Positions 61,220-64,000 of a stretch of 64,000 nucleotides of DNA are shown in pieces (the first letter of the stretch is position 1; every line of letters begins with the position of its first letter). Source of the DNA: Ulva prolifera (taxonomy: Eukaryota; Chlorophyta; Ulvophyceae; Ulvales; Ulvaceae); assembly GCA_023078555.1 (NCBI GenBank), contig CM041202.1:372001-436000 (forward strand), written 5' to 3'. Both the position numbers and the translations under genes were made by a program. Under the pieces are notes generated by a model. That model worked only from the letters and a program-made list of their open reading frames with translations. It was not told the DNA's origin and searched no databases.

Positions 61220-63798
61220 CCAGTGTTGCGAAGGTGGCTCCACGACCGGACGCCGGCGAGGCGACGGAAGCACACGACAGAGTCCACGGAGACCCCTCCG
61301 CATCGCCCAGTGCCAACGACCTACGCGCAGAGTCCGCGCTGCCGGGGGCCCGACCCGCGCTCGGCCAGCCCGCTGCGTGGCTGCTACCAAACGTCGCGCC
61401 CGCGCTCGGGCGTGCAAGGCTCGAGACCGTGGCCGAGGTCGGGGCCGCGGACCCATGCATGTCAGCCAGCAGGCGCTCCCGCGCGGCCAGCTGGTCCTGC
61501 AGCCGGGCACTATGGAGCTCGGCGTCGCGCAGCCGCACGCGGAGCGGCGTGTGCGGGGGGCTGCTCGACGGGGCCGCGGGTTCCGCCCCGGCGCCGTGCA
61601 GCACCGTGGCGGTGGCATCATTCAGCGCCGCCTGCAGAGAAAGGCGCTCTGAAACTGATTCCACAGGTGCAGCCAGAAAGGTGCAAACGACATCACAGTA
61701 TCTCAACAAATGCATAGGCGCTGCGCCGACGGCTGGTGGCCGTACCTGCAATGCCGCCGCCTGTCGCCGCAGCACAACGAGAGCCGCGCCGCGCTCCTGC
61801 AGCAGGCCCCACAGCCGCGCGTTCTCCGCCTGCAGATCCTCCGACCCGGCCGTGGCTGCCCCCCCATGCGGACCGCAGCACACAGACGTCGGCTCCCGCA
61901 CACCCAGCGACATGGGACAAGTCTCGTCGCAGCGGTGTCGCGCGGCGGCGGCCCGCGCGTCCGCGAGCTCCGCCTCGAGCCCGTTGATCATCTCCTGTGC
62001 AGCGGCGGCGTCCGCCAGCAGCGCCTGCGAGCGGCGGCCCCCCTCCGCGTGCACAGCCACAGCTCTTTGCAGTTCGCTCACGGTCGCGGCCAGGGACGCG
62101 GCGCGTGCCTGCGCCGCCTCCATGGCCTCCGTCGCCGTCACCGCCGCGGCGTCCGCGGCGCGGCAGCGCGTGTCGGCCGCGACCCGCGCCGCCTCCGCGG
62201 CGTCGACGTCGGCGCGCAGCCGCTTCAGGCTGCGGTCGCGCTCGTCGAGCGCAGCACGCAGCAGGCTCACCTGAGTGTCAATGCCGCCCTCCAGAACCTG
62301 CGCAATCAGCACTGCATGTCGTGCATGGAATCGGAGTTGCTCTCTGCGTGTTCCTCAACCCTGCCGACCTTCAGAGCTCAGCAATGTTTTGGTCAACATC
62401 GTTCACGATGACTTCGTTCTTGTTTCATGAGGCTGGATGAGGTGTACGCGGCTTTACTGCTGTGACAAAGCCGCCAAATTTGCGTACATGGGCAGGTGGC
62501 GTGTGTGGCGCCGGCTCCGCGCACCTTCTTCTGCAAAATCAGTTTCTCGGCCATACTCTCAACCTGCCGCGTCTTGGTGCCAAGCTGCCGGTTCAGGGCC
62601 GCCTCGGAGTCCGCTGCTGCGGCGGCTGCGGCGCCGACAGCCCGCCGCGCCTCCGCCGCGTCGGCCTCGGCGCCGCGCTGCGCGGCCCGGGCTGCGGCGA
62701 CGTCCTGCATGAGGTGCTGCACGCGGCGCTGCAGACCGCAGTGCGCGACTTCTGCCTCCGCGGCCGCCTCTGACGCCGCCTGCTCCTTCCGGGCGATCTG
62801 CCGCTTGAGCTGCACTTGAAGCGACGCGTAATTGCCAGTATTGCGGAGCGCCGCGGATCGCAGAGGGCTACTGCTGTGCAGCGCATCAGTGCAACAGCAC
62901 CGAAAGGCAGACGTGCATGATCTGGGATCTCAGGATGCTCTGCAGAATCGACATGACGTCCGCTTGGCATCACCACAGCAGGTCCATCGACCGAGTGCCG
63001 CTGTTGCATGGTGCTGTATGCATGCCGCTATCAGACAATCCTGCCTTGTTGCGCTGCTCAACCCGAATGGCCCCCCTGTAGACAGGCAGGATGGACATTG
63101 AAAACAAAGCGCACATCCGAGTTCTCAGCCGTCAGTGCATGGAGCCTGGCATCGGTGTTCGCCGCAGCCTCTCGCAGCCGCGCCGTCCGCTTGTCGGCGG
63201 CAGCCGCTGCATCCTGGGCGGCTGTCACGCTCGCCTCTGCATCAGCCAGCCTGCTCTGCACACGCAGGGCCTTCTGTTGTGCATGAACAGCAGGTGCCCG
63301 AGGGAGGCAAGAGTGATAGCTTTCAGAAGGGCAAGGTCGCTCACGCATGGGCCACGTTGCCACGCATGACCGCATGGGACCTGCCGCATTTTCCAGTGCG
63401 AGTGCCGATGCCTGCCACTCGTAGTACATCGCAGCGACTTGAAGCGGTCGCCACGTGCACATTGCTGCTAACCAGTGGCATCCGCCGCGAGGCACTGCAC
63501 CCGCGCATCACTGACAACCGCAAGACTCGCGACGGCACACAGAACAGCGCCATCCTCGTGTAGCAGCCAGGTAATGCATGGGTCTGCTAAGCTGTATGAT
63601 GGCCGAAGGACAGAGTACGCGAGGGACGCCGGAGGAAAGTAGGGAGTCCATGCAACACACCTGCGCCAGCGTGAGAGCCTCCGCGGCCTGACTGCGGTCA
63701 GAGGCGGCGGCAGCAGCGTCCGCACGTGCCTCGCTTAGCCTCGCCTCGAGCCCCTCGCACTGAGCCTTGTTGTCGTTGGCCTGGCTTTTGATCTCCAC
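61220..63798 (-). CDS. Ala-rich coiled-coil protein, partial (5' end beyond the window)
   Basis: Exons on the minus strand, all phase 0: 63661-63798 (ANDNKAQCEGLEARLSEARA), 63115-63273, 62525-62809 (LKRQIARKEQAASEAAAEAE), 61746-62297 (VSLLRAALDERDRSLKRLRA) and 61631 down to about 61220. The first four give an almost continuous Ala/Glu/Arg-rich heptad-type coiled coil of roughly 380 residues. The last one adds a short coiled coil (LQDQLAARERLLADMHG) and a Ser/Pro/Gly-rich tail. Possible C-terminal exons lie within 60063-60931 (VQQQQRQEA, and Ser-rich SSSGEGSRRSSSSGGDEE). No enzyme or motor domain is visible. Structural roles such as cytoskeleton, flagellum or Golgi tether are common for such proteins, but nothing selects one. 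Confidence 0.6.
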
Positions 63799-64000
63799 CT
63801 GCATGCACAGCGTACGCATCGCGCCGCAGCAGCGGTGCCCGTTCGCATCACCGTTGAGGATCAGGTTTCGCTCCAGCGAACACGGCAAGCAAATCATCGA
63901 AACGATCGCATTTCACCCTGTGATTCATGAATCAGTTGACGAGTTGGCGCCGCCTGTAGGACTGAGGGCCGTGCAGCGCCACCAAACCGCCACCAGGAGG

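Noticed and set aside
61234..62274. 346-codon plus-strand frame
   Set aside because: It is the antisense shadow of the coiled-coil exons on the minus strand, which show heptads and phase-consistent splice sites.

Overview
The window is nuclear DNA from an intron-rich, GC-rich photosynthetic eukaryote, most likely a chlorophyte green alga. Evidence: spliced genes with GT-AG introns; a plant-type tRNA ligase; an S-adenosylhomocysteinase carrying the insertion typical of plants; a CPP1-like chloroplast protein; and Copia, Gypsy, hAT, Helitron and probable non-LTR elements. The species cannot be read from the sequence.

Layout. 1-1725 (minus): a frameshifted partial copy of the kinase/phosphodiesterase end of a tRNA ligase, with an expanded 42-bp intronic minisatellite. 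3916-12707 (minus): the apparently intact parent tRNA ligase. 13.6-15.9 kb: relics of a non-LTR reverse transcriptase and a Copia gag, then GT-rich repeats. 16-19 kb: unassigned GC-rich DNA, a G25 tract and two perfect palindromes. 19.5-21.5 kb: a hAT transposase gene interrupted by a Copia solo LTR with a 5-bp target duplication. 22.3-26.6 kb: a spliced Helitron Rep-helicase gene with one in-frame stop, followed by AT-rich DNA and a small unknown two-exon gene. 29-31 kb: a broken Gypsy RT and an unknown 271-codon reading frame. 31.4-41 kb: nested elements; a full-length Copia element with apparently identical LTRs (33243-39818) lies inside debris of an older Copia RT, which is itself bracketed by two copies of a ~520-bp repeat. 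41-44 kb: no firm gene. 44.2-46.9 kb: lipoyl synthase (plus). 48.4-50.4 kb: S-adenosylhomocysteinase (minus). 51.9-54.1 kb: TRM7/FTSJ1 tRNA 2'-O-methyltransferase (plus). 56.1-58.2 kb: CPP1-like protein (minus). 61.2-63.8 kb: a coiled-coil protein (minus) that runs out of the window.

The host genes are single housekeeping genes, not an operon. Two act on tRNA (splicing ligase, anticodon-loop methyltransferase), two involve SAM chemistry (lipoyl synthase uses SAM; SAHH removes the SAH left by methyltransferases such as TRM7), and one is plastid-related. I read exon junctions by eye from splice sites, phase and family similarity. They agree in phase for the tRNA ligase exons listed, lipoyl synthase, SAHH, TRM7, CPP1 and the coiled-coil gene, but none has transcript support here.
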